Source: DATLFA01 sp039934635 (GTDB lineage Bacteria; Actinomycetota; Acidimicrobiia; Acidimicrobiales; WLNW01). From it: a stretch of DNA of 17,603 nt. The translations under genes were made by a program, and so were the position numbers. Below are positions 1 to 7,923 of this stretch, one piece after another. Location of the stretch: the NCBI GenBank assembly GCA_039934635.1, contig JBDTLT010000105.1:1-17603 (forward strand), in the 5' to 3' direction. Numbering within the stretch: position 1 is the stretch's first letter; each line of letters starts with the position of its first letter. The notes beneath the pieces are model-generated. The model was not told the origin of the DNA, did not search any database, and saw only the letters and a list, made by a program, of their open reading frames with translations.

Positions 1-84
1 CGAACGATTCCAGACCGACGCCGATGCCAACGTCAGCGGTAGTTGGTACCTCAGCGCGTGAGATCTGCTGTGTAACGTCGGGTC

Positions 85-525
85 ATGACTGATGCCAAGC
101 CACCCCGTACCGACCTCCGCGAGTTCAACAAGGGTCTGATCGCCGACTACCGGGCGAACGGTGGCACGGACGGGGACGGCGCGCTGCAGCCCATCGTGTT
201 GCTGAGCACTATTGGCAGGAAGTCCGGTAGGGAGTACACAACCCCGGTGAACGTGCGCGAGGACGGCGACGATCTGATCGTCGCCGGCACCAAAGGTGGC
301 TATCCCACGCACCCGCAGTGGTACAGCAATCTGCAGAGCAACCCCGAACTGACCGTCGAGTACCACGGGGACAGCTGGCGAGCCCGGGCGATCACCGTCG
401 ACAACGGGCCCGACCGCGACCGCCTATTCGCAATGATGGTCGAAATCATCCCCGGCGCCTACGGCTATCAGGACAAGTGCCGTGATCAACGACAGATCCC
501 GGTCGTCCGCCTTCAACGCATATAA
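85..525 (+). CDS. F420-dependent nitroreductase-family (Ddn-like) oxidoreductase
   Basis: A 146-aa protein of the deazaflavin (F420)-dependent nitroreductase family, a small split beta-barrel fold that uses reduced coenzyme F420 to reduce quinones, nitro compounds or similar substrates. The family pattern is visible: a strand followed by IGRKSGRE and TTPV at about residues 43-54, then GGYPTHPQWYSNL at about 71-83 and an NPELTVE strand after it. These form the cofactor and substrate pocket in Ddn-type proteins. Length matches the usual 130-150 aa. It stands alone on the plus strand and converges with the cupin gene 43 bp downstream. No strong ribosome binding site precedes the ATG. The substrate cannot be told from sequence. 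Family assignment is firm; the specific reaction is not. Confidence 0.88.
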   Translation: MTDAKPPRTDLREFNKGLIADYRANGGTDGDGALQPIVLLSTIGRKSGREYTTPVNVREDGDDLIVAGTKGGYPTHPQWYSNLQSNPELTVEYHGDSWRARAITVDNGPDRDRLFAMMVEIIPGAYGYQDKCRDQRQIPVVRLQRI

Positions 526-568
526 CCCAGCACCCGTTCATCGCATGGCCAGCAATCGTTGGCTTCTG

Positions 569-1036
569 CTAGTCCTGATTCACGGTGATCATCATCGCGA
601 CCATGGTGCACGGCCTTTCGTCCACGAGCCGCCAACCATGCAAGCACCCCTGTATGACCGCACTGTCTCCCGCGTTCAAACGCGTCGGCCCGTCTTCGAG
701 CATCAAGTCGATTTCGCCATCGATCACCAAGACAAGATCGATCGTCGGCGTTCGATGCAGCGTCGGGTCGGCCACGGTGAACCGCACCAGGCGCCACGTC
801 ATCGCACCCACCGAAGGCGCCCACAGTTCCCAGCCGTCGGGGTTGACATCACCGCCATCGGTCGCCTGCGGGGCGGGCGACCCGAATCGCCACAACTCCG
901 CGATCTCCACGCCGTGGAAATTCATGAGCGCGTCGGGAACACCTCGCGACAGCACTACCGCTCGACCCGAGCGGTCCTCACCGGCGACTACACGACTCGG
1001 CGTCAGACCAATGGATGCGGACACGTCGTCGTTCAC
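569..1036 (-). CDS. cupin-domain protein
   Basis: A small protein of about 155 aa with a C-terminal single-domain cupin barrel. The stretch from IDLVLVIDGEIDL through GPTRLNAGDSAVIQG to HGWRL has the paired beta-strand and glycine-turn layout of cupin motif 1 and the start of motif 2. The N-terminal part contains RVVAGEDRSGRAVV and VEIAELW, typical of stand-alone actinobacterial cupins. The frame stays open upstream to 1411, so the start is uncertain. I chose GTG at 1036 because the family usually begins close to the RVVAG segment and because bases 1059-1163 look like a dehydrogenase relic on the other strand. ATG at 1084 or 1105 is possible. Few metal-ligand histidines are visible, so catalysis is doubtful and a binding or sensing role is as likely. 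Confidence 0.7.
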   Translation of the reverse strand: MNDDVSASIGLTPSRVVAGEDRSGRAVVLSRGVPDALMNFHGVEIAELWRFGSPAPQATDGGDVNPDGWELWAPSVGAMTWRLVRFTVADPTLHRTPTIDLVLVIDGEIDLMLEDGPTRLNAGDSAVIQGCLHGWRLVDERPCTMVAMMITVNQD

Positions 1037-1058
1037 GAGTCGAACACTACCCAAGTCT

Positions 1059-1163
1059 GCGGGGGAGCTCGGCGCGCTGCTCATGGGACCAGACGGCGCG
1101 TTCATCACCGGCCGCGACTTCCTCATCGACGGAGGTGCATCCACAGGCCGAACCTGGACGTAG
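1059..1163 (+). pseudogene. C-terminal relic of a short-chain dehydrogenase (SDR)
   Basis: The plus strand here encodes about 34 residues ending in a stop, with AGELGALLMGPDGAFITG followed by FLIDGGAS. This is the C-terminal signature of classical SDR enzymes: the helix before the last strand, the FITG turn and the strand ending in DGG. No upstream SDR parts (TGxxxGxG cofactor loop, YxxxK catalytic pair) are visible in any frame, and the preceding bases belong to the cupin gene on the other strand. I read it as the 3' remnant of a deleted SDR gene. It ends 32 bp before the small membrane-protein gene, so the lost gene may once have headed that operon. Confidence 0.65.
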
Positions 1164-1195
1164 TACCGGGCAAACCCAATTGCCGGAGGCATCCA

Positions 1196-1414
1196 GTGCC
1201 CAGACTCCATCCCTCGCTTCGAGCGCGGCTCCCGTTCCTCGTTGCCGGTTTCATCTCGTTCCTCTTCTCCGTGTGGCTCTACTTCGTAAAGGATGAAACG
1301 TCCGCCGGCATCTTCGTCGGCCTGTGGGTCCCGTCGATCTATTCGTTGGGAACGCTGCTGCTCGCGCCGATCGCCGAGGTCGCGCCCCGGGTGAAGAGCG
1401 AGGCACGGCAATGA
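1196..1414 (+). CDS. small two-helix membrane protein of the heliorhodopsin operon
   Basis: A 72-aa protein starting at GTG. A clear GGAGG lies at 1185-1189, 6 nt before the start, and decides it within a longer open frame. Two hydrophobic helices are visible at about residues 12-31 and 38-60, joined by a short charged loop (VKDETS), with a basic N-terminus and a charged C-terminal tail. It looks like a hairpin inner-membrane microprotein. The stop overlaps the start of the next gene (ATGA), so the two are probably translated together and may form a complex. I do not recognise a named family. It is first in a run of four close genes that ends with a heliorhodopsin, suggesting a role in that membrane system. 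Confidence 0.75.
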   Translation: MPRLHPSLRARLPFLVAGFISFLFSVWLYFVKDETSAGIFVGLWVPSIYSLGTLLLAPIAEVAPRVKSEARQ

Positions 1415-1557
1415 GCCAGACCGTCATCTTCAGCGTCGGATTCGTTGTCTTCGCACTTACCGTCTGGGGCGCGATCATGGCCGGCGGCATCTGGTTCGCT
1501 CAGCTCGCAGAGTCGGACGAGAATCGCTCGGCGCGGCCCGCCGCGACACACGAATAG
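1411..1557 (+). CDS. single-helix membrane microprotein of the heliorhodopsin operon
   Basis: A 48-aa protein whose ATG overlaps the stop of the upstream 72-aa gene by four bases. It has one long hydrophobic helix at about residues 5-30 (VIFSVGFVVFALTVWGAIMAGG) and a short polar tail rich in Asp, Glu and Arg. The layout is that of a single-pass membrane microprotein, the type that often serves as a small accessory subunit. The gap to the SRPBCC gene is only 9 nt. The frame is open further upstream, but that part lies inside the 72-aa gene and is not credible. No family is recognised; function is unknown. Overlap, spacing and helix content support a real gene despite its size. Confidence 0.65.
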   Translation: MSQTVIFSVGFVVFALTVWGAIMAGGIWFAQLAESDENRSARPAATHE

Positions 1558-1566
1558 AGCGCTGGT

Positions 1567-2022
1567 ATGGCTCGTTACACAATCCAAATTCGCACGCCGT
1601 GGTCGCCCGCTCAGTCGTTCGCGTACATGGCGGATCTCCGCAACTTCGCCCGCTGGGATCCGGGTGTGCGCAACGTGACGCAGACCAGAGGCGAAGGCGG
1701 CGGCGACGCGTCGGTGTTCGACGTGACCGTCGCCGGCGTGCCCAAGGACATCGTGTTGACGTATCGCACCATCGAATACGAATCGCCGCGTCGTGTGCTC
1801 GTCTTGGCCAGGAGCCGTGTGTTCACCTCCGAGGACCGCATCGTCGTGACGCCCGACGGCGACGGCAGCATCGTGGAGTACGACGCCCAGCTCCGCTTCA
1901 ACGGAGTCCTCGCGGTCGCCGACCTCGCGCTGCGCCCGTTGTTCGCGCGCATCGCCGGCCGAGCCGCCAATGGACTACGGATCGCCCTCGAGGGCACCAA
2001 TGTAGAAGAAGGCCACACATGA
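1567..2022 (+). CDS. SRPBCC-family (START-like) protein
   Basis: A 151-aa SRPBCC or polyketide-cyclase-like protein, a helix-grip fold that holds hydrophobic ligands in a deep cavity. Visible hallmarks are the N-terminal strand and helix with the PWSPAQSFAYMADLRNFARWDPGV pattern split over residues 11-34, then alternating strands (VFDVTV, IVLTYRTIEYE, RVLVLAR, DRIVVTPDG, SIVEYDAQLRF) and a long C-terminal helix. Length fits the family. The stop overlaps the heliorhodopsin start (ATGA), so the two are probably translationally coupled. Because heliorhodopsin binds retinal, a role for this pocket protein in holding a carotenoid, retinal or membrane lipid is an attractive but untested inference. 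Confidence 0.85.
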   Translation: MARYTIQIRTPWSPAQSFAYMADLRNFARWDPGVRNVTQTRGEGGGDASVFDVTVAGVPKDIVLTYRTIEYESPRRVLVLARSRVFTSEDRIVVTPDGDGSIVEYDAQLRFNGVLAVADLALRPLFARIAGRAANGLRIALEGTNVEEGHT

Positions 2023-2825
2023 CCGAATCAACGACACCGCAACGCAACTCCGAGAGCGGCGAGTCCCTTGCCTCCGGTGTCACGCAGGCGCGCCTGGCGG
2101 AGTTGCGCAGGTGGAACCTCGGCCTGACGGCGCTGCACATAGCTCAGGCGGTGCTGATTCTCGTGATGGCAAGCGACTTCGCCATCACCGTCACCTCCAC
2201 CTACCCCCAAGGCCCTCCGGGCACGCGGTTGACGACACCAGAGGGACTGTTCGACGTCCGGATCGGCCCGGCCATCGCGGTGTTCTTGCTGCTGGCCGCG
2301 CTCGACCACTTCGCCACGGCCACCTTCGCACGGCGCACCTACGAGAACGATCTCGGCCGAGGCATCAACCGTTTCCGCTGGGCGGAGTACTCGATCAGCG
2401 CGACCCTCATGGTGCTGCTGATCGCGTCGTACAGCGGCATCACCGACATCACCGCCGTGGTCGCCATTGCCGGAGCGAACATCGCCATGATCCTGTTCGG
2501 TTGGCTGCAGGAACGCATGAACCCGCCCGGACGGACATCGACGACCATGCTGCCGTTCTGGTTCGGGACGATCGCGGGTATCGCGCCCTGGGTCGCTATC
2601 TGGGTGAACGTCATCGGTGCCGACACTGTGCCGGGTTTCGTCTACGGCATCGTGATCGCGGAGCTGGTCTTCTTCTTCAGCTTCGGGCTCAACCAGTGGC
2701 TGCAATACCGAGGGATCGGCCGCTGGCGCGACTACGCCTTCGGCGAGAAGACCTATCTCGTGCTCAGCCTCGCCGCGAAATCCGTGCTCGCCTGGCAGAT
2801 CTACGCCGGGTCACTCGCAAACTGA
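2019..2825 (+). CDS. heliorhodopsin
   Basis: A 268-aa seven-helix heliorhodopsin, a retinal-binding photoreceptor inserted with its N-terminus in the cytoplasm, opposite to type-1 rhodopsins. The last helix carries the retinal lysine at K254 in LSLAAKSVLAW, with S250 one turn before it. Helix C holds the counterion E123 in RWAEYSISATLM. H40 and H97 are placed like the two conserved histidines of characterised heliorhodopsins (57 residues apart, as in the type protein). A polar N-terminal tail of about 30 residues precedes helix A. ATG overlaps the SRPBCC stop by four bases. A retinal-forming oxygenase is not seen in the window. The family is certain from these residues; its cellular role is unsettled, and the three upstream partners may be informative. 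Confidence 0.93.
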   Translation: MTESTTPQRNSESGESLASGVTQARLAELRRWNLGLTALHIAQAVLILVMASDFAITVTSTYPQGPPGTRLTTPEGLFDVRIGPAIAVFLLLAALDHFATATFARRTYENDLGRGINRFRWAEYSISATLMVLLIASYSGITDITAVVAIAGANIAMILFGWLQERMNPPGRTSTTMLPFWFGTIAGIAPWVAIWVNVIGADTVPGFVYGIVIAELVFFFSFGLNQWLQYRGIGRWRDYAFGEKTYLVLSLAAKSVLAWQIYAGSLAN

Positions 2826-2919
2826 TCGTGGAACGCACCAAGCGATCGAAGCAGCGTCGCACGAATCCGCCCTCCGGTACGGTTGCTATGACGACGGCTC
2901 GTCCCGTCACGCGAGATCG

Positions 2920-2925
2920 GATAAT
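2920..2925 (+). promoter_or_regulatory. possible -10 box for a leaderless isocitrate lyase transcript
   Basis: GATAAT, five of six matches to the TATAAT consensus, ends 5 nt before the ATG at 2931. There is no purine-rich ribosome binding site in front of that ATG. This spacing would start transcription at or next to the start codon, giving the leaderless mRNA common in Actinobacteria. No convincing -35 box is seen, which is usual for such promoters. Confidence 0.35.
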
Positions 2926-2930
2926 TCACC

Positions 2931-5186
2931 ATGAACGAGCGCGATTCCTTGCAGGAGTGGTTGGCCAGCCCTCGCTTTGACGGCATCGTCCGTCTGTACT
3001 GCGGGGACGAGGTGTTGGCGCAACGGGGCACGATCCGCCAGGACTACACCGTGGCGCGCGTGGCCGCAGAGCAGTTCTACGTCCGCCTGCGTGAGCTGCA
3101 GGCGCAGGGCCGGTCGATCACCACGTTCGGCCCGTACTCGCCCGGGCAGGCGGTCGCGATGAAGCGCAAGGGCATCGAGGGCATTTACCTCGGCGGCTGG
3201 GCGACGTCGGCGAAAGGCTCGATGCAGGAGGATCCCGGGTCCGACCTGGCGAGCTACCCGCTCAACCAGGTGCCTGACGAGGCCGCGGTGCTGGTGCGTG
3301 CCTTGCTCACGGCGGACAAGAACCAGCACTTCGCGCGGGCGGCGATGACCGACGCGCAGCGCGCCGCAACGCCGGCGGTTGACTTCATGCCGCTGATCAT
3401 CGCCGACGCGGATACCGGGCACGGAGGCGATGCGCACGTCCGCAATCTCATTCGTCGTTTCGTCGAGGTTGGCGTCCCCGGCTATCACATCGAAGACCAG
3501 AAGCCCGGCGTGAAGAAGTGCGGCCATCAAGGTGGCAAGGTGCTCGTCGGCTCCGACGAGCAGATCAAGCGACTCAACGCGGCGCGCCTGCAGCTCGACA
3601 TCATGGGCGTCCCGGGCATCATCGTCGCCCGCACCGATGCCGAGGCGGCGACGTTGCTCGAGAACGCTTGCGACGAGCGTGACCAACCGTTCGTGCTCGG
3701 TGTCACCAACACGAGGGTTCCGCCCTACAAGGTCGGTTTCCTGGCCACCATCCGGCGCCTGTACGAGGCGGGCGTTACGGCGCTCAACGGGCACCTCCTC
3801 TATGCGATCCCCGAAGCGCAGTACGCGGCCGCGACGGCGTGGCTCGAACGCGCCGGCGTGCTCGCCCGGATCGACGCGTTTGCGGCGCAGTACCTGGACG
3901 GCTCCACGAAGCGCGCCGACGACCTCTTCGATGAAGCCACCGAGGCGTTCTTCGAGACGTGGGAAGCAGAGGCCGGGCTGAAGACCTACCGCGAGGCCGT
4001 CGCCGACGCGCTGCGCTTCGGCATCGACGAGGGCCGCACCTACGACATGACCGTCGACGAGTGGCTCGAGTTCTCCGCGGACGCGTCGTGGTACACCGCT
4101 CGGGCCAAAGCCGCCGAGTTCGGGGTCCACGTCGTGTGGGATTGCGAGCGAGCGACCGCGCCCGAGGGCTTCTACCAAGTGCGCGGCGGCATCGACTACG
4201 CGATCGCGAAGTCATTGGCCGCGGCGCCCTTCGCCGACCTGTTGTGGATGGAGACCAAGACGGCCGACCTGGCGGACGCGCACGAGTTCGCCGAGGCGAT
4301 CCATCGCGTGTATCCCGACAAGATGCTCGCGTACAACCTCTCGCCGTCGTTCAACTGGGACACGACGGGCATGAGCGACGAGGAGATGCGCTCGTTCCCC
4401 ACGCAGTTGGGTCGCATGGGCTTCGTGTTCAACTTCATCACCTACGGCGGTCATCAAGTCGACGGGCTGGCGAGCGAGGAATTCGCGACCGCGCTCCTCG
4501 AAGATGGCATGTTGGCGCTCGCACGGCTGCAGCGGCGGCTCCGCCTGCTGGAGTCGCCGTATCGCACCCCGCAGACTCTCGTCGGTGGGCCGCGCATCGA
4601 CGCCGCGCTCATGTCCGCGTCGGGACACACCGCGACCACAAAGGCCATGGGCGCGGGCTCGACGCAGGTCCAGCACCTCGTACAAACCGAGGTGCCCGTC
4701 AGCCTCCTCAACGGCTGGCTGTCGGCGTGGAAGAAGCACCACGGCATCGACCACAAGCTCACCGCAACACTGCGGCCGTTCACCGCAGGGCGCGACATCC
4801 TCGAGCTCTGCGTCACCGACAGCGTCGGCGACAAAGTCGCCAACGTCGTCTTCGACTCGCTGAACGATCGGCGCGGCCGTGCCTTCTTGTCGGTGCGCGA
4901 CCAGAACAACCTCGACCTGTCACTGCGCCGCAAGCGGCTGATGATGATGCTCCACCTGTTCCTCATCCACCGCTACGGCGCCGAGGCGATCCACTACGTC
5001 TCCCCGACGGCCGACAACCACCGACTCGCGGAGTTCATGGAGAAGCTCGGCATCTACGACTCGGTGAGCGACGAGGTCGGCGAGATCATCGTGGCGCACG
5101 TCGACAGCAACTGGGTCGACCGCTTGTTGGACCCCAGCGGCGACGGCATCGTGGGGCTCTTCACGCTGCGCACCGCGGACGCCTGA
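2931..5186 (+). CDS. aceA: isocitrate lyase, long ICL2 type
   Basis: Isocitrate lyase cleaves isocitrate to glyoxylate and succinate, the first step of the glyoxylate shunt, in the cytoplasm. At 751 aa it belongs to the long ICL2 class (mycobacterial AceA2-like), which carries an extra C-terminal domain, rather than the ~430-aa ICL1. Visible sites are IADADTGHGG at about residues 157-166 for Mg2+ and substrate binding, the catalytic loop KKCGH at 195-199 with C197 as the acid, VARTDAEA at 232-239, and SPSFNW with a downstream QLGRMGF segment. The C-terminal region from about 600 on is the regulatory-type domain; in mycobacterial ICL2 it binds acetyl-CoA, and whether this one does is untested. 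The gene is convergent with malate synthase. Confidence 0.95.
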   Translation: MNERDSLQEWLASPRFDGIVRLYCGDEVLAQRGTIRQDYTVARVAAEQFYVRLRELQAQGRSITTFGPYSPGQAVAMKRKGIEGIYLGGWATSAKGSMQEDPGSDLASYPLNQVPDEAAVLVRALLTADKNQHFARAAMTDAQRAATPAVDFMPLIIADADTGHGGDAHVRNLIRRFVEVGVPGYHIEDQKPGVKKCGHQGGKVLVGSDEQIKRLNAARLQLDIMGVPGIIVARTDAEAATLLENACDERDQPFVLGVTNTRVPPYKVGFLATIRRLYEAGVTALNGHLLYAIPEAQYAAATAWLERAGVLARIDAFAAQYLDGSTKRADDLFDEATEAFFETWEAEAGLKTYREAVADALRFGIDEGRTYDMTVDEWLEFSADASWYTARAKAAEFGVHVVWDCERATAPEGFYQVRGGIDYAIAKSLAAAPFADLLWMETKTADLADAHEFAEAIHRVYPDKMLAYNLSPSFNWDTTGMSDEEMRSFPTQLGRMGFVFNFITYGGHQVDGLASEEFATALLEDGMLALARLQRRLRLLESPYRTPQTLVGGPRIDAALMSASGHTATTKAMGAGSTQVQHLVQTEVPVSLLNGWLSAWKKHHGIDHKLTATLRPFTAGRDILELCVTDSVGDKVANVVFDSLNDRRGRAFLSVRDQNNLDLSLRRKRLMMMLHLFLIHRYGAEAIHYVSPTADNHRLAEFMEKLGIYDSVSDEVGEIIVAHVDSNWVDRLLDPSGDGIVGLFTLRTADA

Positions 5187-5204
5187 GCGTCGCCCCCTGC
5201 GGTG

Positions 5205-7406
5205 TCAGCGAGAGGAGACGGCAGCCTTGTGCGCGAGCCGTCGCGAGTGCAGGATCGGCTCGGTGTAACCGGATGGCTGCTCGACGCCGGACAGCACCAG
5301 ATCACACGCGGCGCGGAACGCGTGCCCGTCGAACTCGGGCGCCATGGGCTCGTACACAGGATCGGCGGCGTTCTGACGATCGACGACCGCGGCCATCCGC
5401 CGCATCGTCTCCATCACCTGGTCCTCGGTCACCACGCCGTGCAAGAGCCAGTTGGCCATGTGCTGCGATGAGATGCGACACGTCGCGCGGTCCTCCATGA
5501 GCCCGAGGTCGTGGATGTCGGGCACCTTCGAACAACCGACGCCCTGATCGATCCACCGGACGACGTAGCCGAGGATGCCCTGCGCGTTGTTGTCGAGCTC
5601 GGCCTGGATCTCTTCGGCCGTCCATGTGGGAGCGTGCGCGATCGGGATATCGAGCAAGTCGTCGAGGGTCGCGCGCGGACCGTCGGCGAGACGCGCGGTG
5701 AGCTCCGCTTGACGCGCGAGGACGTCGACGCGGTGGTAGTGCGTCGCGTGCAGCGTCGCTGCCGTCGGCGACGGCACCCACGCGCAGTTCGCGCCGGCGC
5801 GAGGGTGGCCGATCTTCTGCTCGAGCATGTCGGCCATCTGATCCGGCGCGGGCCACATGCCCTTGCCGATCTGCGCACGCCCGCGAAATCCGCAGGCGAG
5901 GCCGGTGTCGGTATTCCAGTCCTCGTACGCCGGGAACCATCGTTGCGACTTCATGTCGCCCTTGCGCACCATCACCCCGGCGGCCATGGAGGTGTGGATC
6001 TCGTCGCCGGTGCGGTCGAGGAAGCCGGTGTTGATGAAGGCCACCCGTGACTTCGCGGCGCGTATGCACTCCGCAAGGTTGACGGTGGTGCGGCGCTCCT
6101 CATCCATGATCCCGAGCTTGACCGTGTGGCGCGGCAGTCCGAGGGTGTCCTCGACTCGTGAGAAGAGTTCATCGGCGAACGCCACCTCGGCAGGCCCGTG
6201 CATCTTCGGTTTGACGACGTAGATCGCACCCGTCCGCGAGTTCGTGACGCGGTCTGAATCGGATGACGCATCGGCACCGGGCAGGGCGCACAACGTCGTG
6301 ACCATCGCGTCGAGGATGCCCTCGGGAATGGGCCGGCGGTTGGCGTCGAGCAAGGCCGGGGTGGTCATGAGGTGTCCGACGTTGCGCACGAGCATGAGCG
6401 CTCGGCCCGGAAGCGTCAGCGTCGACCCGTCGGGTGCCGTGAACTCACGATCCGGCCGCAACTCGCGGGTGAAAGTGACCCCGCCCTTGGTGACCTCTTC
6501 GGTGAGCGTGCCTCGCATCAGACCGAGCCAGTTGCGGTAGGCAACGGTCTTGTCCTCCGCGTCGACGGTCGCGACCGAGTCCTCGCAGTCCATTATCGCG
6601 GTCAACGCCGCCTCGAGGACGACGTCGGCGATGCCGGCACGGTCGTCGCGTCCCACCGCGTGGGAGCGGTCGACGACGATCTCGATGGCGAGGCCGTGAT
6701 GCTGGAGCACCACACTCGTCGGTTCGGACCTGTCGCCGGTGTAGCCGATGAACGCGCGCGGATCCCGTAGTCCCGTCGTGGTGCCGCCGTCGAAGCGCAC
6801 GGCGAGTGCGCCATCGCCCGCGACCGAATACGACGTCGCCGTGGTGTGCGAACCTCCGGCGAGCGGAACGACGTCGTCGAGGAACTGGCGCGCCCAAGCG
6901 ATCACCCGTGCACCGCGCGCGGGGTCATAGGGGCCCGCCGGCGGCTGGTCCCCCAGCGCGTCGGTGCCGTACAGCGCGTCGTAGAGCGAGCCCCACCGAG
7001 CGTTCGCCGCGTTGAGCGCGTAGCGAGCGTTGGTCACCGGCACGACGAGCTGAGGACCCGACACGTGCGCGATCTCCTCGTCGACCCCATCCGTGTCGAT
7101 CTCGAACGAAGCGCCCTGCGGCACGAGATACCCGCACTCCTGTAGGAACTCGCGGTATTCGACCGGATCGTGGCCGGACCCGGCTCGGTCCCGGTGCCAC
7201 CCATCGATGGTTGCCTGCAACGAGGCTCGCACCTCCAGCAGTTCCGCGTTGCGCGGACCAAGGTCCCCGATCACTCCCGCGAGCCCCGCCCAGAATCGCT
7301 CGGGATCGACCCCGGATCCTGGCAGCGCCTCGTTGGACAGGAAGTCGTGCAACGGCCGGCCGACCCACAGGCCGTGTTCCTCGATGTAGTGATCGGTGCC
7401 GATCAT
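5205..7406 (-). CDS. glcB: malate synthase G
   Basis: Malate synthase G condenses glyoxylate with acetyl-CoA to form malate, the second step of the glyoxylate shunt. The 733-aa length from ATG at 7406 fits this monomeric form (the plasmid-like A form is near 530 aa). Recognisable segments include LMRGTL, KPKMHGPAEV, a GIMDEERRT block, RKGDMKSQRW, GFRGRAQIGKGMWP, and near the C-terminus MEDRATCRISSQH with the catalytic aspartate at about residue 639. A GGAGG at 7416-7420 lies 9 nt before ATG 7406, which decides the start over an upstream extension of 20 residues. It ends 18 bp from the isocitrate lyase stop in a tail-to-tail pair, so the two shunt genes have separate promoters. Confidence 0.95.
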   Translation of the reverse strand: MIGTDHYIEEHGLWVGRPLHDFLSNEALPGSGVDPERFWAGLAGVIGDLGPRNAELLEVRASLQATIDGWHRDRAGSGHDPVEYREFLQECGYLVPQGASFEIDTDGVDEEIAHVSGPQLVVPVTNARYALNAANARWGSLYDALYGTDALGDQPPAGPYDPARGARVIAWARQFLDDVVPLAGGSHTTATSYSVAGDGALAVRFDGGTTTGLRDPRAFIGYTGDRSEPTSVVLQHHGLAIEIVVDRSHAVGRDDRAGIADVVLEAALTAIMDCEDSVATVDAEDKTVAYRNWLGLMRGTLTEEVTKGGVTFTRELRPDREFTAPDGSTLTLPGRALMLVRNVGHLMTTPALLDANRRPIPEGILDAMVTTLCALPGADASSDSDRVTNSRTGAIYVVKPKMHGPAEVAFADELFSRVEDTLGLPRHTVKLGIMDEERRTTVNLAECIRAAKSRVAFINTGFLDRTGDEIHTSMAAGVMVRKGDMKSQRWFPAYEDWNTDTGLACGFRGRAQIGKGMWPAPDQMADMLEQKIGHPRAGANCAWVPSPTAATLHATHYHRVDVLARQAELTARLADGPRATLDDLLDIPIAHAPTWTAEEIQAELDNNAQGILGYVVRWIDQGVGCSKVPDIHDLGLMEDRATCRISSQHMANWLLHGVVTEDQVMETMRRMAAVVDRQNAADPVYEPMAPEFDGHAFRAACDLVLSGVEQPSGYTEPILHSRRLAHKAAVSSR

Positions 7407-7617
7407 GCTCGGGGGCCTCCGTCTGTCAACCACAACCTTCGCGCGAACCGCAGTGACGCGGCACACCCGACCGCGGCATGTCCGTTCCGATTCCGGTCAG
7501 GGAGGTCCACTCGAAGACATGACGGTGGCGTGAACGGAACGCATCGAACACGAGGGACGAATCGATGACGATAAAGAGCACCGCGAGGCGGGCAACCCCA
7601 TGCGACGATTGTCGCGT

Positions 7618-7923
7618 TCAGGCTGTGTCGATCGAGACGAGTGAGGTCAGCTCGAATGTCCGCGTCGCTTTGTCGTTGATGCGCAAGTAGACGGTGACGA
7701 CGCGATCGCCGACTGTTGCGGACCGACCCCTCATCGACTGTTCGGTGCCGTCATTCGATCGCCGCAGGACATAGAGCGGTCCGTCGACTGCCACTCCCTC
7801 GGGTGTCCGCCGTTGCCGGACACCGCAAACCGGGCATTGATCGTCGCGCACGCTGCCAGGGCACGGCGGCGAGACGCAATCCATGCCGCCCCCATTCGTC
7901 GCAGAAGCACCAAGCCTACGCAT
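7618..7923 (-). CDS. hypothetical small CxxC protein
   Basis: A possible 101-aa protein, or 88 aa from an internal ATG. I do not recognise a family. The N-terminal third has four cysteines (CVSPPC, then CPVC), the last two in a CPxC knuckle like half of a zinc ribbon. The rest predicts several beta strands (GPLYVLRR, RVVTVYLRIN, TRTFELTSLVSI), a compact sheet. It lies alone between the malate synthase promoter region and a zone of gene scars. No convincing ribosome binding site is seen. It could be a real orphan or a leftover of accessory DNA; coding-like strand alternation favours a gene, but only modestly. Confidence 0.45.
   Translation of the reverse strand: MRRLGASATNGGGMDCVSPPCPGSVRDDQCPVCGVRQRRTPEGVAVDGPLYVLRRSNDGTEQSMRGRSATVGDRVVTVYLRINDKATRTFELTSLVSIDTA

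Noticed and set aside
2..61. Open frame ending at 59-61 that could be the tail of an upstream plus-strand gene
   Set aside because: Only about 19 residues are visible with no recognisable motif, so a real gene end cannot be told from chance.
482..1195. Long plus-strand open frame running through the cupin gene
   Set aside because: Its residues are low-complexity Arg/His-rich shadow of the minus-strand cupin gene; only the part from GTG 1196 has a ribosome binding site and membrane helices.
3959..5500. Plus-strand open frame of over 500 codons inside isocitrate lyase
   Set aside because: Arg-rich translation with no motifs, overlapping a firmly identified enzyme in another frame; a typical high-GC shadow.
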